A stretch of DNA of 64,000 bases from CAZIXN01 sp039180415 (GCA_039180415.1 JBCDDH010000002.1:1-64000); one strand, 5' to 3'. Positions 7,770 through 19,260 are shown, numbered from the stretch's first letter. Translations and numbers: made by a program. Notes: generated by a model from the sequence alone, not told the origin.

Positions 7770-8124
7770 GGCGGCGTGAGTCTTTCGAGGTGCGGACCGT
7801 GGCGGCAAGGATGGCAATCAGTTCGCGACACTCTTGTTGCAACGGCTTGAGCCGATTGGAGGGTATCAGGTCGTTTTCGACGATGAGTTCCAACCAATAA
7901 TCCGTTTCGTCCGCTTCACGTAGTGCGATCTGCAGAATGCTGACGAAATGTTTTCGTGACGAAGCCCGCGTAGCTTCACGGTAGTTGGCACCGATCGAAG
8001 TGCCGGATTTCAAGAGCTGCCGCCCAAGAACATCTCCGACGGGATCTTTGGGCAACGAGGCGCAAAGTCGAACGACTCGACTCGCGAACGACAAGGTCCG
8101 GTTTCGCATCTCCGCCTGATCCAT
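7759..8124 (-). CDS. four-helix-bundle protein, S23 / 23S rRNA intervening-sequence protein family
   Basis: 121 residues, the usual size of this family (TIGR02436-like). Typical features: an early R-V-V-R-L-C-A-S-L-P segment, the conserved Q-L-L-K-S-G-T-S-I-G-A-N-Y-R-E-A block (residues 36-51), then K-H-F-V-S-I-L-Q-I-A-L-R-E-A-D-E-T-D-Y-W-L, and a last amphipathic helix. The biochemical role of the family is not established; first described members are encoded inside intervening sequences of 23S rRNA in Leptospira and Coxiella, which are flanked by a stem cut by RNase III. Here it sits in a protein-coding operon between fabH and fabD. ATG at 8124; stop lies in the left repeat and overlaps the fabD start. 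Confidence 0.9.
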   Translation of the reverse strand: MDQAEMRNRTLSFASRVVRLCASLPKDPVGDVLGRQLLKSGTSIGANYREATRASSRKHFVSILQIALREADETDYWLELIVENDLIPSNRLKPLQQECRELIAILAATVRTSKDSRRHDI

Positions 8125-8132
8125 GCTTCTTC

Positions 8133-8168
8133 ACATCTGAAATCTCAAATCAAAAATCTGAAATTCTC
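8133..8168. repeat. right arm of 36-bp inverted repeat
   Basis: Exact reverse complement of 7731-7766. The fabH stop codon TGA (8167-8169) overlaps its outer end by two bases. In the operon mRNA the two arms could pair into a 36-bp stem enclosing the S23 gene. Confidence 0.97.
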
Positions 8169-9240
8169 AAACCCGCCAAAGGCTCGTACTCCACGTCATC
8201 CCTCCGCCGATGGCGAGGAACAGCACGAGGTCGCCGTCGGCGAAGCGGCCGTCGCGGCGGCACTCGTGCAGGCACAGCGGCACGGACGCGGCGGAGGTGT
8301 TGCCGTAGCGGTCGATGTTGATGTAGAGCTTGTCTTCGGGGAGGCCGAAGCGGTCGCGGGCCGTGGCCATGATGCGTTGGTTGGACTGGTGCGGGATGAT
8401 GAGCTTGAGGTCGTCGGGTTCGATGCCCTGGGTGTCCAAGGCCTCCTGGATCATCTCGCAGGTCTGGAGGACGGCGAACTTGAAGACGTCTTGGCCTTGC
8501 ATCTGCAGCGTGTCGAATCGGCCGTTCCAGCCGGGCTCGGTGGTGACCGAGGCGTCGACCCCTTCGGGGAGATGCTCTTCGCGGCGCGGCATGTAGAGCG
8601 CCGGCCACATATCGCCGGCCGAGCGCATGGTTTGGAACAAGCAACCGCGGTAGTCCGGCTCGCCGGGGTTGCGGAAGGCGTCGCCGGATTCGAGGATCGC
8701 GCATCCGGCGGCGTCGCCGAACAGGATGCAGGTCCGTCGGTCGTCGAGGTTGACGTGTCGGCTGAGGGTCTCGGCGCCGATGACCGCGACGCGTCGGGCG
8801 CGGCCGGTTTCGAGATGGGACACGGCGAGGTTCATGCCGTACACGAAACCCGAGCACGCGGCGGCCAGGTCGAACGCGCCGGCGGGGTTCGCGCCGACCT
8901 CGGCGGCGACGCGGGCGGCGGTGGACGGGCAGGCCATCTCCGGCGTGATGGTCGCGAGGATCACCAGGTCGATGTCCGAGCCGTTCAGCCCCGCGTCCTG
9001 AAGCGCGGCGAGCATCGCCTCGCGCGCGAGGTCGCGGACGCCCTGCGCCTCGTCGGCGTAGTAACGCGTCTTGATGCCGGTGCGTTTGGTGATCCAGGTG
9101 TCGTTGGTGTCGACGCGTTGCGCGAGGTCGTCGTTGGTGACCAGCCGCCGGGGCAGCGCGACCCCGGTGCCCGCGATGCGGGTTTCATGGAGCAGCATCC
9201 GCGCGTCGGGATGCGGGATGGGCCGGTTCCACGCCGCCAT
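8167..9240 (-). CDS. fabH: 3-oxoacyl-[acyl-carrier-protein] synthase III
   Basis: 357 residues from the ATG at 9240, 2 nt after the plsX stop. A second ATG at 9198 would give 343 residues, nearer the usual 320-335; coupling to plsX favours the first but the choice is open. Condenses acetyl-CoA with malonyl-ACP to start fatty acid synthesis. Catalytic C129 in A-A-A-C-S-G-F, His in I-I-P-H-Q-S-N-Q-R-I and Asn in Y-G-N-T-S-A-A-S are all present. The stop codon overlaps the outer edge of the S23 unit, so the insertion left the gene's end intact. Confidence 0.95.
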   Translation of the reverse strand: MAAWNRPIPHPDARMLLHETRIAGTGVALPRRLVTNDDLAQRVDTNDTWITKRTGIKTRYYADEAQGVRDLAREAMLAALQDAGLNGSDIDLVILATITPEMACPSTAARVAAEVGANPAGAFDLAAACSGFVYGMNLAVSHLETGRARRVAVIGAETLSRHVNLDDRRTCILFGDAAGCAILESGDAFRNPGEPDYRGCLFQTMRSAGDMWPALYMPRREEHLPEGVDASVTTEPGWNGRFDTLQMQGQDVFKFAVLQTCEMIQEALDTQGIEPDDLKLIIPHQSNQRIMATARDRFGLPEDKLYINIDRYGNTSAASVPLCLHECRRDGRFADGDLVLFLAIGGGMTWSTSLWRV

Positions 9241-9242
9241 AC

Positions 9243-10280
9243 TTACGAAGCCGCCTCGGACAGGCGGGTGTTCTCGGCGGCTTCGAGGCGTTTGGAGATC
9301 GCGTCGTTGACCCCGGCCTCGGCGTAGATGATCGCGTTCTTGATGGCGTTCTTGATCGTGCGGGCCTCGGAGCTGCCGTGGCAGATCATGCAGATGCCGT
9401 TCGCGCCCAGCAGCGGCGCCCCGCCGAACTCGTGGTAGTCGTGCTTGGCGTAGATGCTCTTGACGACCGGCTCGAACCGCATGGCCAGCTCCGGGTCGAT
9501 CTCGAAGGCTTCCCGGGCGATGGTCTCGAAGATGCCCTTGCTCAGGCCCTCGGCGAGCTTGAGCACGACGTTGCCGGTGAAGCCTTCGGTCATGACGACG
9601 TTGGCCTTGCCGTTGAACAGGTCCCGGCCTTCGACGTAGCCGACGTACTTGAGCCCGGCGTCGTCGCGGCACAGCGCGTTGGCCTCGCGGATCAGCGGCG
9701 TGCCCTTCTCTTCTTCGCCGCCGATGTTCATGACGGCACAGGACGGGTCGGGGATGCCGATGACGGTCTCGGCGTACACGCTGGCCATGTGGGCGTACTG
9801 GTGCAGGTGCGAGGCGCGGGGCTCGGGGTTGGCGCCGACGTCGCAGACGACCACCGGGCCGTGGAAGGTCGGCAGGACGATGGCGATGCCCGGGCGGTGG
9901 ACGCCCTTGAGCCGGCGCATGTGCATCTGGGCGGTGGCGACGGTCGCGCCGGTGTTGCCCGCGGAAATGATCACTTCGCAGTACTTGTCGCCGGCCTTGC
10001 GTCGGCCGAGCTCGCCGAGGCGGACCAGCGAGCTGTCGGTCTTTTCACGCAGCGCCTTGGTGGGCGTCTCGGCCATGCCGATGACCTGCGTGGTCGGCTC
10101 GATGTCGAAGCGCGGGTCGTTGTGCAGGCCGGCTTCTTCGAGGCCTTCGCGGATCAGGCTCTCGTCGCCGACGAGCACGGCCCGGTGGGAATCGTTCAGC
10201 AGATCGACCGCGTCGAGGCACCCCTGGAGGATGGCGTCGGGCGCGTGGTCGCCGCCCATGACGTCGACGGCGATGCGCAA
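9243..10280 (-). CDS. plsX: phosphate acyltransferase
   Basis: 345 residues. Makes acyl-phosphate from acyl-ACP for the PlsY route of phospholipid synthesis, at the inner face of the membrane. N-terminus M-R-I-A-V-D-V-M-G-G-D-H-A-P is the family hallmark and fixes the start at a TTG codon at 10280, which has A-G-G-A-G 7 nt upstream. Further conserved: I-S-A-G-N-T-G-A, C-D-V-G-A-N and E-G-F-T-G-N-V-V-L-K. Second gene of the operon, 82 nt after rpmF. Confidence 0.96.
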   Translation of the reverse strand: MRIAVDVMGGDHAPDAILQGCLDAVDLLNDSHRAVLVGDESLIREGLEEAGLHNDPRFDIEPTTQVIGMAETPTKALREKTDSSLVRLGELGRRKAGDKYCEVIISAGNTGATVATAQMHMRRLKGVHRPGIAIVLPTFHGPVVVCDVGANPEPRASHLHQYAHMASVYAETVIGIPDPSCAVMNIGGEEEKGTPLIREANALCRDDAGLKYVGYVEGRDLFNGKANVVMTEGFTGNVVLKLAEGLSKGIFETIAREAFEIDPELAMRFEPVVKSIYAKHDYHEFGGAPLLGANGICMICHGSSEARTIKNAIKNAIIYAEAGVNDAISKRLEAAENTRLSEAAS

Positions 10281-10362
10281 GATCGGTCTCCTGATCGGAA
10301 GCGGGAAGAATGGTCAGGCGGTCGGTTGGCCCCCGACACGCGGAAGCACGGAAACCGAGCGA

Positions 10363-10551
10363 TCAGTCTTGGTCGTCAGACTTGATGCGCAGCTGCAGGC
10401 CCGGACGCACGTACCCGCAGTCGCGGCAGGCGGCGTGCGGGAGCTTGGGGCTACCGCAATTGGGGCAGTCGACGCTGTGGGTGCCCCGGATGGCGTCGTG
10501 GGACCGGCCCAGACGGGTCTGGGAGTGGGTTTTACGTTGAACGGGGACCAT
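10363..10551 (-). CDS. rpmF: 50S ribosomal protein L32
   Basis: 62 residues from the ATG at 10551. Starts M-V-P-V-Q-R-K-T-H-S, a variant of the family's M-A-V-P-K-R-K, and has a zinc ribbon C-P-N-C-G (30-34) with C-R-D-C-G (43-47). The rpmF-plsX-fabH order is the classic arrangement that links ribosome and lipid synthesis in many bacteria. The 174 bases upstream (10552-10725) hold no gene and should contain the operon promoter. Confidence 0.95.
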   Translation of the reverse strand: MVPVQRKTHSQTRLGRSHDAIRGTHSVDCPNCGSPKLPHAACRDCGYVRPGLQLRIKSDDQD

Positions 10552-10725
10552 GGCGGGGCTCGTTTCGGGCGAAAATTGGGGTTGAAAGCCGACTCGGATG
10601 CGGCCGACCGAGCCGGGAAAGGTACGGGGATTTCGGGGTCCGGTCAAGCGTTGAGGCGGGCGCAGCGGGTCCGCCCGACCACGCCGCGGTCGCGGGGTTT
10701 CGCCCGGGCAGCACGAGACAAGTGG

Positions 10726-11829
10726 TCATGCGGTCGTTTGGACGACGCGCAGGGCCGCGGGCTCGGCGGTGATCGTGACCGGGGCGCCGGAGCGGACGTG
10801 GCCCGCGGGGTCGCCGTCGGCCTGGAGCGGAACGGGCGAGCCGTGGTCTTCCGAGTCGGCGGCGAGCGTCAAGCGGGACGCTCGGCCGTGGATCACGTCG
10901 GGGCGTCGAAGGTGACGGCCGTTCATCGCGGCGGCGGCGAGGTAGTTCAGGAGCCGGACGCGTCCGGGCCGGGTGAAGACCACGAAGTCCAGCATCCCGT
11001 CGTCGGCACGGGCGTGGCGGCAGAGCCCCAAGTCTTTGCCGTATTCGGGCAGATTGAACACGAAGGCGTGGCGGCCGCTGAGCGGCTGGCCGGCGTGGTC
11101 GCCGTCGGTGGGGGTCAGGGTGACCGGCGGGTAGGCGTATTCGCGGAGCGCGCCGGCCATGCGGGGCAGGTAGTTTTTGAGCGAGACACGGCGGATCTGG
11201 CCTTCCGCGGGGGTGTTGGTGCGCCAGCGGTCCACGCGGTGCACGACGTCGGCGTCGAAGCCCACCGAAGCCATGAGCGTAAAGCGCAGGGGCGAAGCGT
11301 CGTCGCCGTCGACCGTGAGCCGGCCTAGGTCGACCGGGCGGGTCCAGCCGCGGAGCAGGGCGTCGATGAGGCGGTCCGGCTTCTTCCGGTCGATGCCGAA
11401 GTGCCGGGCGAAGAGGTTCTCGTTGCCCACGGGCAGGGTGGCGAAGGGCCAGGGCGCGACGCCGACGGCGGCCATGTCGTTGAGCACGGCCGCGACCGAG
11501 CCGTCCCCGCCCGCGGCGATCACCCAAGGCGGGCTTGCGTCGGACCGGAGCGTTTCGGCGCAGCGTCGGAGCGTGTCGCGGCGGTTGGAAGCGTCCCACA
11601 CGATCTGCGGCGGCAGCCCGGCTTCGCCGAGCCGGTCGGCGAACTGCTGCACCCACTGGCGGTTTGGGCCCGAGCCGCTGTACGGGTTGGCAAAGAGCGT
11701 GATCCCGCAGGGCGTCCGCAGGTCGGCGTCGGGGCCGAAGGCGGGACGATCCGCCGTGTCGGCCGCCGGGACGTCCGCGGTTTGGGCGTCTGCCGGCTCG
11801 GTCGGGTTGGACGAGGCGAGAGTAGACAA
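10726..11829 (-). CDS. diacylglycerol/lipid kinase family protein
   Basis: 367 residues. The catalytic-domain signature A-A-G-G-D-G-S-V-A-A-V-L-N-D (about 114-127) and preceding N-P-Y-S-G-S-G (about 49-55) match DAGK_cat proteins such as YegS/DgkB and sphingosine-kinase-like enzymes, which phosphorylate lipid hydroxyls with ATP. The P-V-G-N-E-N-L-F-A segment follows as expected. The N-terminal 40 residues are an acidic, Ala-rich extension. Start is a TTG at 11829 without a clear ribosome-binding site; no ATG gives an intact domain. Exact lipid substrate cannot be told. The next gene upstream, slyX, is 153 nt away. Confidence 0.88.
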   Translation of the reverse strand: MSTLASSNPTEPADAQTADVPAADTADRPAFGPDADLRTPCGITLFANPYSGSGPNRQWVQQFADRLGEAGLPPQIVWDASNRRDTLRRCAETLRSDASPPWVIAAGGDGSVAAVLNDMAAVGVAPWPFATLPVGNENLFARHFGIDRKKPDRLIDALLRGWTRPVDLGRLTVDGDDASPLRFTLMASVGFDADVVHRVDRWRTNTPAEGQIRRVSLKNYLPRMAGALREYAYPPVTLTPTDGDHAGQPLSGRHAFVFNLPEYGKDLGLCRHARADDGMLDFVVFTRPGRVRLLNYLAAAAMNGRHLRRPDVIHGRASRLTLAADSEDHGSPVPLQADGDPAGHVRSGAPVTITAEPAALRVVQTTA

Positions 11830-11982
11830 ATCGACGGATCGAAGACCACGACCGGGCCGTGCGGGACGGGGAGCTTACCGCAGGATTTGCACGATCCTAA
11901 CGCGAGCCCGAGGGAATTCACATGGCTCACGGGCCTCACGGTTCCGGGCCCGGCGACGCGGCGATACGCGGGGCCGAGCCGT

Positions 11983-12243
11983 TCACCAGTGCGGCGGGCG
12001 GTTTTCCCGGAGTTGTTCGTCGCTGGGTCCGCCGTCGGATCGGTCTCCGGCGTCCTGGGCGGGGTTGGGAGCCGGCTCGGCGAGGGCGGCGGCATGCTCA
12101 TCGACCCGGCCCGCGAGGCGATCCAGGCGGACGCCGAGCTGTTCGAGGGTGTCGCCCAAGTCGCGCACGACGCCGTCGAGCTCGCCGAGCTGGTGCTCGA
12201 CGAAGGTGAGCTTTTCTTCGAGGCGGACGAAGCGGGGGTCCAT
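11983..12243 (-). CDS. slyX: SlyX family protein
   Basis: 86 residues. An N-terminal coiled coil (R-L-E-E-K-L-T-F-V-E-H-Q-L-G-E-L-D) with Leu/Val heptads to about residue 50, an Ala/Pro-rich linker, and the C-terminal R-P-P-H-W, equivalent to the P-P-H-Y end typical of SlyX. The function of SlyX is not established. The length and both ends match the family, so the call is good despite low complexity. ATG start at 12243. Confidence 0.85.
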   Translation of the reverse strand: MDPRFVRLEEKLTFVEHQLGELDGVVRDLGDTLEQLGVRLDRLAGRVDEHAAALAEPAPNPAQDAGDRSDGGPSDEQLRENRPPHW

Positions 12244-12376
12244 AAGCGGTGGTGCCGGTGGTTGGTGAAACCCGACGTATATCGTACGCGGCGAGAGGCC
12301 CCGTACAAAGCCTGACCGGGGTCTCGCTCCGGTGTTTCAACGCCAGAGACCGCTCACCGGTCCCGACCGGCGGCAC

Positions 12377-13711
12377 TCACAAGAACATCCCCGCCACCGC
12401 CGCGGTGCAGGCCGAGGCCAGCGCCCCGCCGAGCATCGCCCGCACGGCCAGCCGGGACAGCTCGGTCTTCCGCTCGGGAGCGAGCGGGGTGATGCCGCCG
12501 ATCTGGATGCCGACCGAGGCGAAGTTGGCGAAGCCGCACAGGGCGTAAGCCACGAGCTGCGCGCCGCGTTCGGAGAGCACGGGGGCGTCGGCGAGTTCCG
12601 GGTTCGCGGCGATCTGTTCGGCGGTGGGCGGGGACGCGGCGGCGACCAGCTCGGAGAAGGCGACGAACTCGTTGGTCGTTAGCTTGAGCCCGATGAGCCC
12701 GCCGACCAGCCGGCAATCGGTCCAGCCGTTGACGCCGATCGCCCACGCCAGCGGCGCGAGCGCCCAGCCCAAGAGGTACGCCAGGCTCAGCGCGCCGTTC
12801 CCTTCGGCCGGCATCTCGAACCACGCCGCGCCGATCACCGCGAGCGGCCAGTCCACCAGCTTCACCAGCGCCGTGAACGCGATGAGCATGGCCACCACGT
12901 TGAGGTACAGCTTCAGCCCGTCGGTCGTGCCGTTGGCGGCGGCTTCGACGACGTTGTCCGCGGTGCGTTCGATCTTCAGCGGGATCGCGCCGGCGGTCTT
13001 GGGGGTCTGCGTCTCGGGCAGCACGATCTTGGCGATCACGAACGCCGCGGGGGCCGAGAGCACCGAGGCCGTCAGCAGGTGCGGCCCGATCGTCGTGCCC
13101 AGCGTGCCCAGCGTCTCGCTGAAAAACGACATGTACACGACCAGGACCGACCCGGCGACGGTCGAGAACCCCCCGGTCATCATCGCGTTCAGCTCGCTGC
13201 GGGTCATGTCGGGCAGGTACGGCTTGACCACGAGCGGCGCCTCGGTCTGCCCGACGAACACGTTCGCCGCCATGGCCATGGCTTCCGCGCCGCTGACGCC
13301 CATGGTGACCATCATCACCCGGGCCATGCACCACACGAGCACCTGCATGAAGCCGACGTGGTAGAGGATCGCCAGCAGCGCGCTGAAGAAGATGATCACC
13401 GGCAGGCCCGTCGCCGCGAACGCGAAGATGAACCCCCCGGACGTGCCCGGGTCCGCCAGGGGCCCGAAGATCATGCCCGCGCCGAAGGTGTTGACCTGCA
13501 CGAAACGCTGCACGCCCGCGGCCGTCGCCGCCATCGCGCCCTGGCCGATGCCCGTGCCCAGCACCAAGCCCGCCAGCAGCAGCTGCAGCCCGATGCCCCA
13601 CACCGCGACCCGCCAGGGCATCGCCCGCTTGTGCGACGACATCGCCCAGGCCAGCCCCAACACCACCACCAAGCCGAAGATGCCGCGGGCCACGTCGATC
13701 ACGCCGGGCAT
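12377..13711 (-). CDS. concentrative nucleoside transporter (CNT family)
   Basis: 444 residues from the ATG at 13711; a TTG 27 nt upstream is less likely. Inner-membrane cation-coupled nucleoside uptake. About ten hydrophobic segments, with conserved CNT blocks: F-G-A-G-M-I-F-G-P-L (about 78-87), the V-F-V-G-Q-T-E-A-P-L-V-V-K-P-Y motif (about 166-180) that lines the nucleoside site, G-G-F-S-T-V-A-G-S-V (about 192-201) and C-G-F-A-N-F-A-S-V-G-I-Q-I-G-G near the C-terminus. Nucleoside uptake fits the purine genes further along (guaD, purE). Substrate range cannot be told. Confidence 0.92.
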   Translation of the reverse strand: MPGVIDVARGIFGLVVVLGLAWAMSSHKRAMPWRVAVWGIGLQLLLAGLVLGTGIGQGAMAATAAGVQRFVQVNTFGAGMIFGPLADPGTSGGFIFAFAATGLPVIIFFSALLAILYHVGFMQVLVWCMARVMMVTMGVSGAEAMAMAANVFVGQTEAPLVVKPYLPDMTRSELNAMMTGGFSTVAGSVLVVYMSFFSETLGTLGTTIGPHLLTASVLSAPAAFVIAKIVLPETQTPKTAGAIPLKIERTADNVVEAAANGTTDGLKLYLNVVAMLIAFTALVKLVDWPLAVIGAAWFEMPAEGNGALSLAYLLGWALAPLAWAIGVNGWTDCRLVGGLIGLKLTTNEFVAFSELVAAASPPTAEQIAANPELADAPVLSERGAQLVAYALCGFANFASVGIQIGGITPLAPERKTELSRLAVRAMLGGALASACTAAVAGMFL

Positions 13712-13852
13712 GCTAGAGCCGCGCCGCCGATGGGCCAACGCCGGGCGCTTTTTCTCGGACGCTCGAGCAACTCAACGGAGAATCTGGCCGGCCCGCGCCC
13801 CGCGGACCTGTCGATCGTGAAGCCCGCTCGTCGGTCGGTCGATCAGTGGGAT

Positions 13853-16061
<2,209 letters not shown>

Positions 16062-16090
<29 letters not shown>

Positions 16091-18188
16091 GCCCCAGCGC
16101 CGCGACCACCGCCCCCAGCCCCGCCGGCTCGGGCACCGTCGTTGCTGAGAAGTCCGGCGCCGCCAGCGCCCCCCAATTCAGCAGCACCGCGTTGAGCTCG
16201 TCCTGGTCCACCGTGCCGGTCAGCTGCTCGGTCGCCAGCCAGCCGTTCGGCACGCCCGTCGCGAGCGTGTCTCGGCCCCAGTTGTTCAGCACCAGGTTCA
16301 GGTCGCCTTGCTCGACCTGCCCGTTGCGGTTCAGGTCGCCGGCCAGGTCTTCGCCGATCGGGACGCTGCTCGCGATCTCCGCCGCGGTCATCAACTCCAT
16401 CAACCCCGCCGTGCCGAAGTCGTCGGTGAACGCGCCGAACGGCGCCCAATCGACTTCGATTGGCTCGTCGGCCCACGCGTCGAACGCGAGGTTCCGCTCG
16501 TAGCCCACGAACCGCGACTTGAGGAACCAGCCCACCGACACGTCGGCGTGCCCGTTGCGGTCCAGCCAACGCCGCATGCGTCGGACGGCGAGATCGTTGT
16601 CGAAGCCGGCGTCGGACCCGAACTGCTCGTTGATCTCGCTCACGCGGACGAACTCCAACAACTCCCGGAAGGACAGCCCGTCGTCATTGAGGTCCGCGAG
16701 GGCGAAGCCGTCTTCGCCGGACTGCAGCGCCGAGACGACGGCCGCGGTCAGCATGCCTTGCCCGACCACGAAATCCTGGGTCCCGGGAAGGCCGATCTGG
16801 TCCAGGTCGGATTGGTCCGCGAACGACAAGGCCTCATTGGCTTCGGGAGCCCCGGCCAATAACGCGGTGCGCGGCAACGTCGCCAAGTCGCTGGGCCCGG
16901 ACAGGCCGTTTTCACGACCCTTGGCGGCGACGAAGTCGGGGGTCGAGGTCCAGAAGCCGCCGCTATGACACGCGTCGAGAATGAACACCTTGTCCACCTG
17001 GCTCCAGATGGGGTCCGACGCGAAGTACGCCGCGAGCGCGTCGTCTTCGAGCAGCACCTCGTCGCCGTTGCCGTCGCGCCCGAGGAACAACGCCTCGTTG
17101 CCGTTCACCCGGTTCCCTTCGTCGTCGCGGGTGAAGCTGACGCCGTGTCCGGAGTAATGGAACACGAAGTTGTCGCCCGGGACGAGCCGCCGCTTGATGT
17201 CGTCGAGCCCCGCGAAGACGTCGCCCTGCGCGGCGTTCTCGGGCGTCTGGTTCAAGCTGATGTCCGGCAGCACCACGCGTCGCCAACTCTCCAAGCCGAA
17301 CGCCTCCTCCATCGCGCTCCGCATCGCGTTGGTGTCCCGGACCGAATCGATCTTGGCGCCGTTGGTCATATCCGGCGCGCCCAGAAAAAACGCGTGCGTC
17401 GTCCCCGCGTTGACCTGGATGTTGTCCAGCGAGACCCGCTTGACTTCGGGCGCGACGCCGTCGGGATCGACGGCGGTGAACGCCAGGCGGTCTAGGTGCG
17501 AAAAGCCGGTGAGATCCACGTTGACGAATTGGGTCGTGCTTCGATTGCGCCAATTGTTGATGCCGCCCAGCGACTCGAATTCGAACGTCGGCACGGGCAG
17601 ATCAAAGTCCCGGCGGACCACTTCGACCCAACGCTCCGGGGCATCGTGGGGCGCGCTGTAATCCTCGCGGTAGCCGTGCACGGTGCCGCGGTACTGCCCC
17701 GAAGCGGGCTGCTTCGAAAAATCGTAATTGTCGAGGTCCACGCCGATATCCAGCGACCGGAAGCCGAGCTTCGGGAACCATCCGCCGGTTTGGTAGCTGG
17801 CGGAAAGACTGGTCGGGGTGTTGCTCGTCCGGGGTCGGCCGAAAGAGCGGTAGTCGCGGGTGTAGAGCCCCTTGGCCCACCGCGTCCCGTTGCGCAACTC
17901 GAGACTGTCGGGGCGCGGCCCTTCCCACTCAGAGCCGTACCGTGCCCCGTCGGTGGCGGCCCATTCGCTGACGTGGTGATCGATCGGGTTGGTCCACCCC
18001 TCGGGCGGGACCCACGTGTCGAGCGCCCAGGTATCGGGGCCCAAGCGGGGCACGTCGTTGTATTCGTCGAACGTGATGGTGCGCACGTCGTCCCAACCGA
18101 CCGCCCCCGCCGAGCCGGCGATCGATATCCCCCCGGTGATCATGGCCACGACCCCGATGTCCCGTGCCGTACGTGCTCCCGCTCTCAC
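16062..18188 (-). CDS. secreted caspase-like (C14) protein with dockerin-like repeats and PEP-CTERM tail
   Basis: 708 residues from a GTG at 18188 with G-G-G-A-G-A about 8 nt upstream. Signal peptide (1-30), a beta-rich domain of unknown type (about 35-260), then a caspase/metacaspase fold (about 262-470) with the catalytic pair H348 (H-Y-S-G-H-G) and C407 (D-A-C-H-S-G-G). An EF-hand-like A-D-L-N-D-D-G-L-S-F follows near 500. Residues about 625-675 hold two dockerin-like loops (G-D-L-N-R-N-G-Q-V and T-G-T-V-D-Q-D-E-L-N), each ending in L-N-W/N-W-G, then V-P-E-P, a hydrophobic stretch and an Arg cluster. Both catalytic residues are present, so it is probably an active, calcium-dependent, exported Arg/Lys-type protease (inference). 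Confidence 0.88.
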
Positions 18189-18303
18189 AGTGGGTTCTCC
18201 CGCGAAGGTGAAGCCGAAATTCCTTGTCCAAAATAATCGCGACCCGCCCGAACGACCACCCTTTTTCCCATGGATTCACGCGGTTTCGGGCTATCTTTGG
18301 GCC

Positions 18304-19260
18304 ATGCCCACGTCCGACCCGGCCCCGCCTGTCGTTTGCCTCGGCACCCTGCCTTGCCCCGCCGCCCAGATCGATGACGCCGGCCGCGTGACCTACGCCA
18401 ACGCCTTCTGGACCGCCACTCTCCGCAAGCTCGAACTCGACCCCGACCGCCTGCCGGATCAGGTCCACCGCGAACGCCTCCGCTCCGGGCAACCCCAGCA
18501 ACTCATCGTCCCCTGTGAGACGGCCCCCGCCGCGATCACCATCGCCGGCCAACTCCCCGGCGTGGTCGTCTTCCTCGACACCACCGAGCAGCACGAGCTG
18601 CTCACCACCGTCGCCCAGCTCTCCGACAACGCGGCCAACTCCGCCTTGCAGATCAGCGAGCTCAACGACGAGCTCGAGCGCCGCGTGCAACAGCGCACCC
18701 AGGAGCTCGCCGACGCCAACCTCGACGCCCTGACCATGCTCGCCGTCGCCTCCGAGGCCCGCGACGCCGACACCGGCGCCCACGTCAAACGCATCGAACG
18801 CATGGCTCGGCAAACCGCCTTAGCCCTCGGCCTCGACGACGACTTCGCCCGGCACCTCGGCCGGTCCGCCATCCTCCACGACGTCGGCAAGATCACCGTC
18901 CCCGACCACATCCTCAAAAAGCCCGGCCCGCTCACCGACGACGAACGCGCCGCCATGCAGCAGCACACCATCGCCGGCGAAACCATCCTCGGGGCGAACC
19001 CCTACTTCGACCTGGCCCGCGTGATCGCTCGCCATCACCACGAAAACTTCGACGTCACCGGCTACCCCGACCGCCTCGAAGCCGACGACATCCCCCTGCC
19101 CGCCCGCATCGTCCACACCGTCGACGTCTACGACGCGCTGCGCTCGCCCCGCATCTACAAGGACCCGTGGTCGGACACCAAAACCCTCGATCTGCTCCGC
19201 GAGCAAGCCGGCTCCGCCTTCGACCCCCAAGTCGTCGACGCCTTCCTCTCCACCCTCTAA
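18304..19260 (+). CDS. HD-GYP domain protein, probable cyclic-di-GMP phosphodiesterase
   Basis: 318 residues from the ATG at 18304. N-terminal region (about 10-95) looks like a small PAS-type sensor, followed by a coiled coil (100-140) and an HD-GYP domain. Metal residues H192-D193 (L-H-D-V-G-K), H160 in D-T-G-A-H-V-K-R, and the H-H-H-E-N-F-D-V-T-G-Y-P motif are present; compared with the consensus HHExxDGxGYP only one Gly is changed to Val, so activity is likely. Family members hydrolyse c-di-GMP. Transcribed divergently from the caspase-like gene (115-bp gap). The stop is part of a hairpin that ends the unit. Confidence 0.88.
   Translation: MPTSDPAPPVVCLGTLPCPAAQIDDAGRVTYANAFWTATLRKLELDPDRLPDQVHRERLRSGQPQQLIVPCETAPAAITIAGQLPGVVVFLDTTEQHELLTTVAQLSDNAANSALQISELNDELERRVQQRTQELADANLDALTMLAVASEARDADTGAHVKRIERMARQTALALGLDDDFARHLGRSAILHDVGKITVPDHILKKPGPLTDDERAAMQQHTIAGETILGANPYFDLARVIARHHHENFDVTGYPDRLEADDIPLPARIVHTVDVYDALRSPRIYKDPWSDTKTLDLLREQAGSAFDPQVVDAFLSTL

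Larger units (their letters stand above)
7731..8168 (-). mobile_element. 438-bp inverted-repeat unit carrying an S23-type four-helix-bundle gene
   Basis: A unit bounded by 36-bp perfect inverted repeats that fits exactly between the fabH stop codon and the fabD coding core. Its base composition is visibly less GC-rich than the operon around it, especially the A/T-rich repeats. Its only gene is the S23-type four-helix-bundle protein. No transposase is present and I see no target-site duplication. That it is or was mobile is inference from the terminal repeats, composition and position; the operon around it is otherwise in standard order and intact. Confidence 0.7.

Noticed and set aside
7721..8180. 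target-site duplication around the S23 unit
   Set aside because: Bases just outside the two repeats do not match each other at any useful length, so no insertion scar is claimed.
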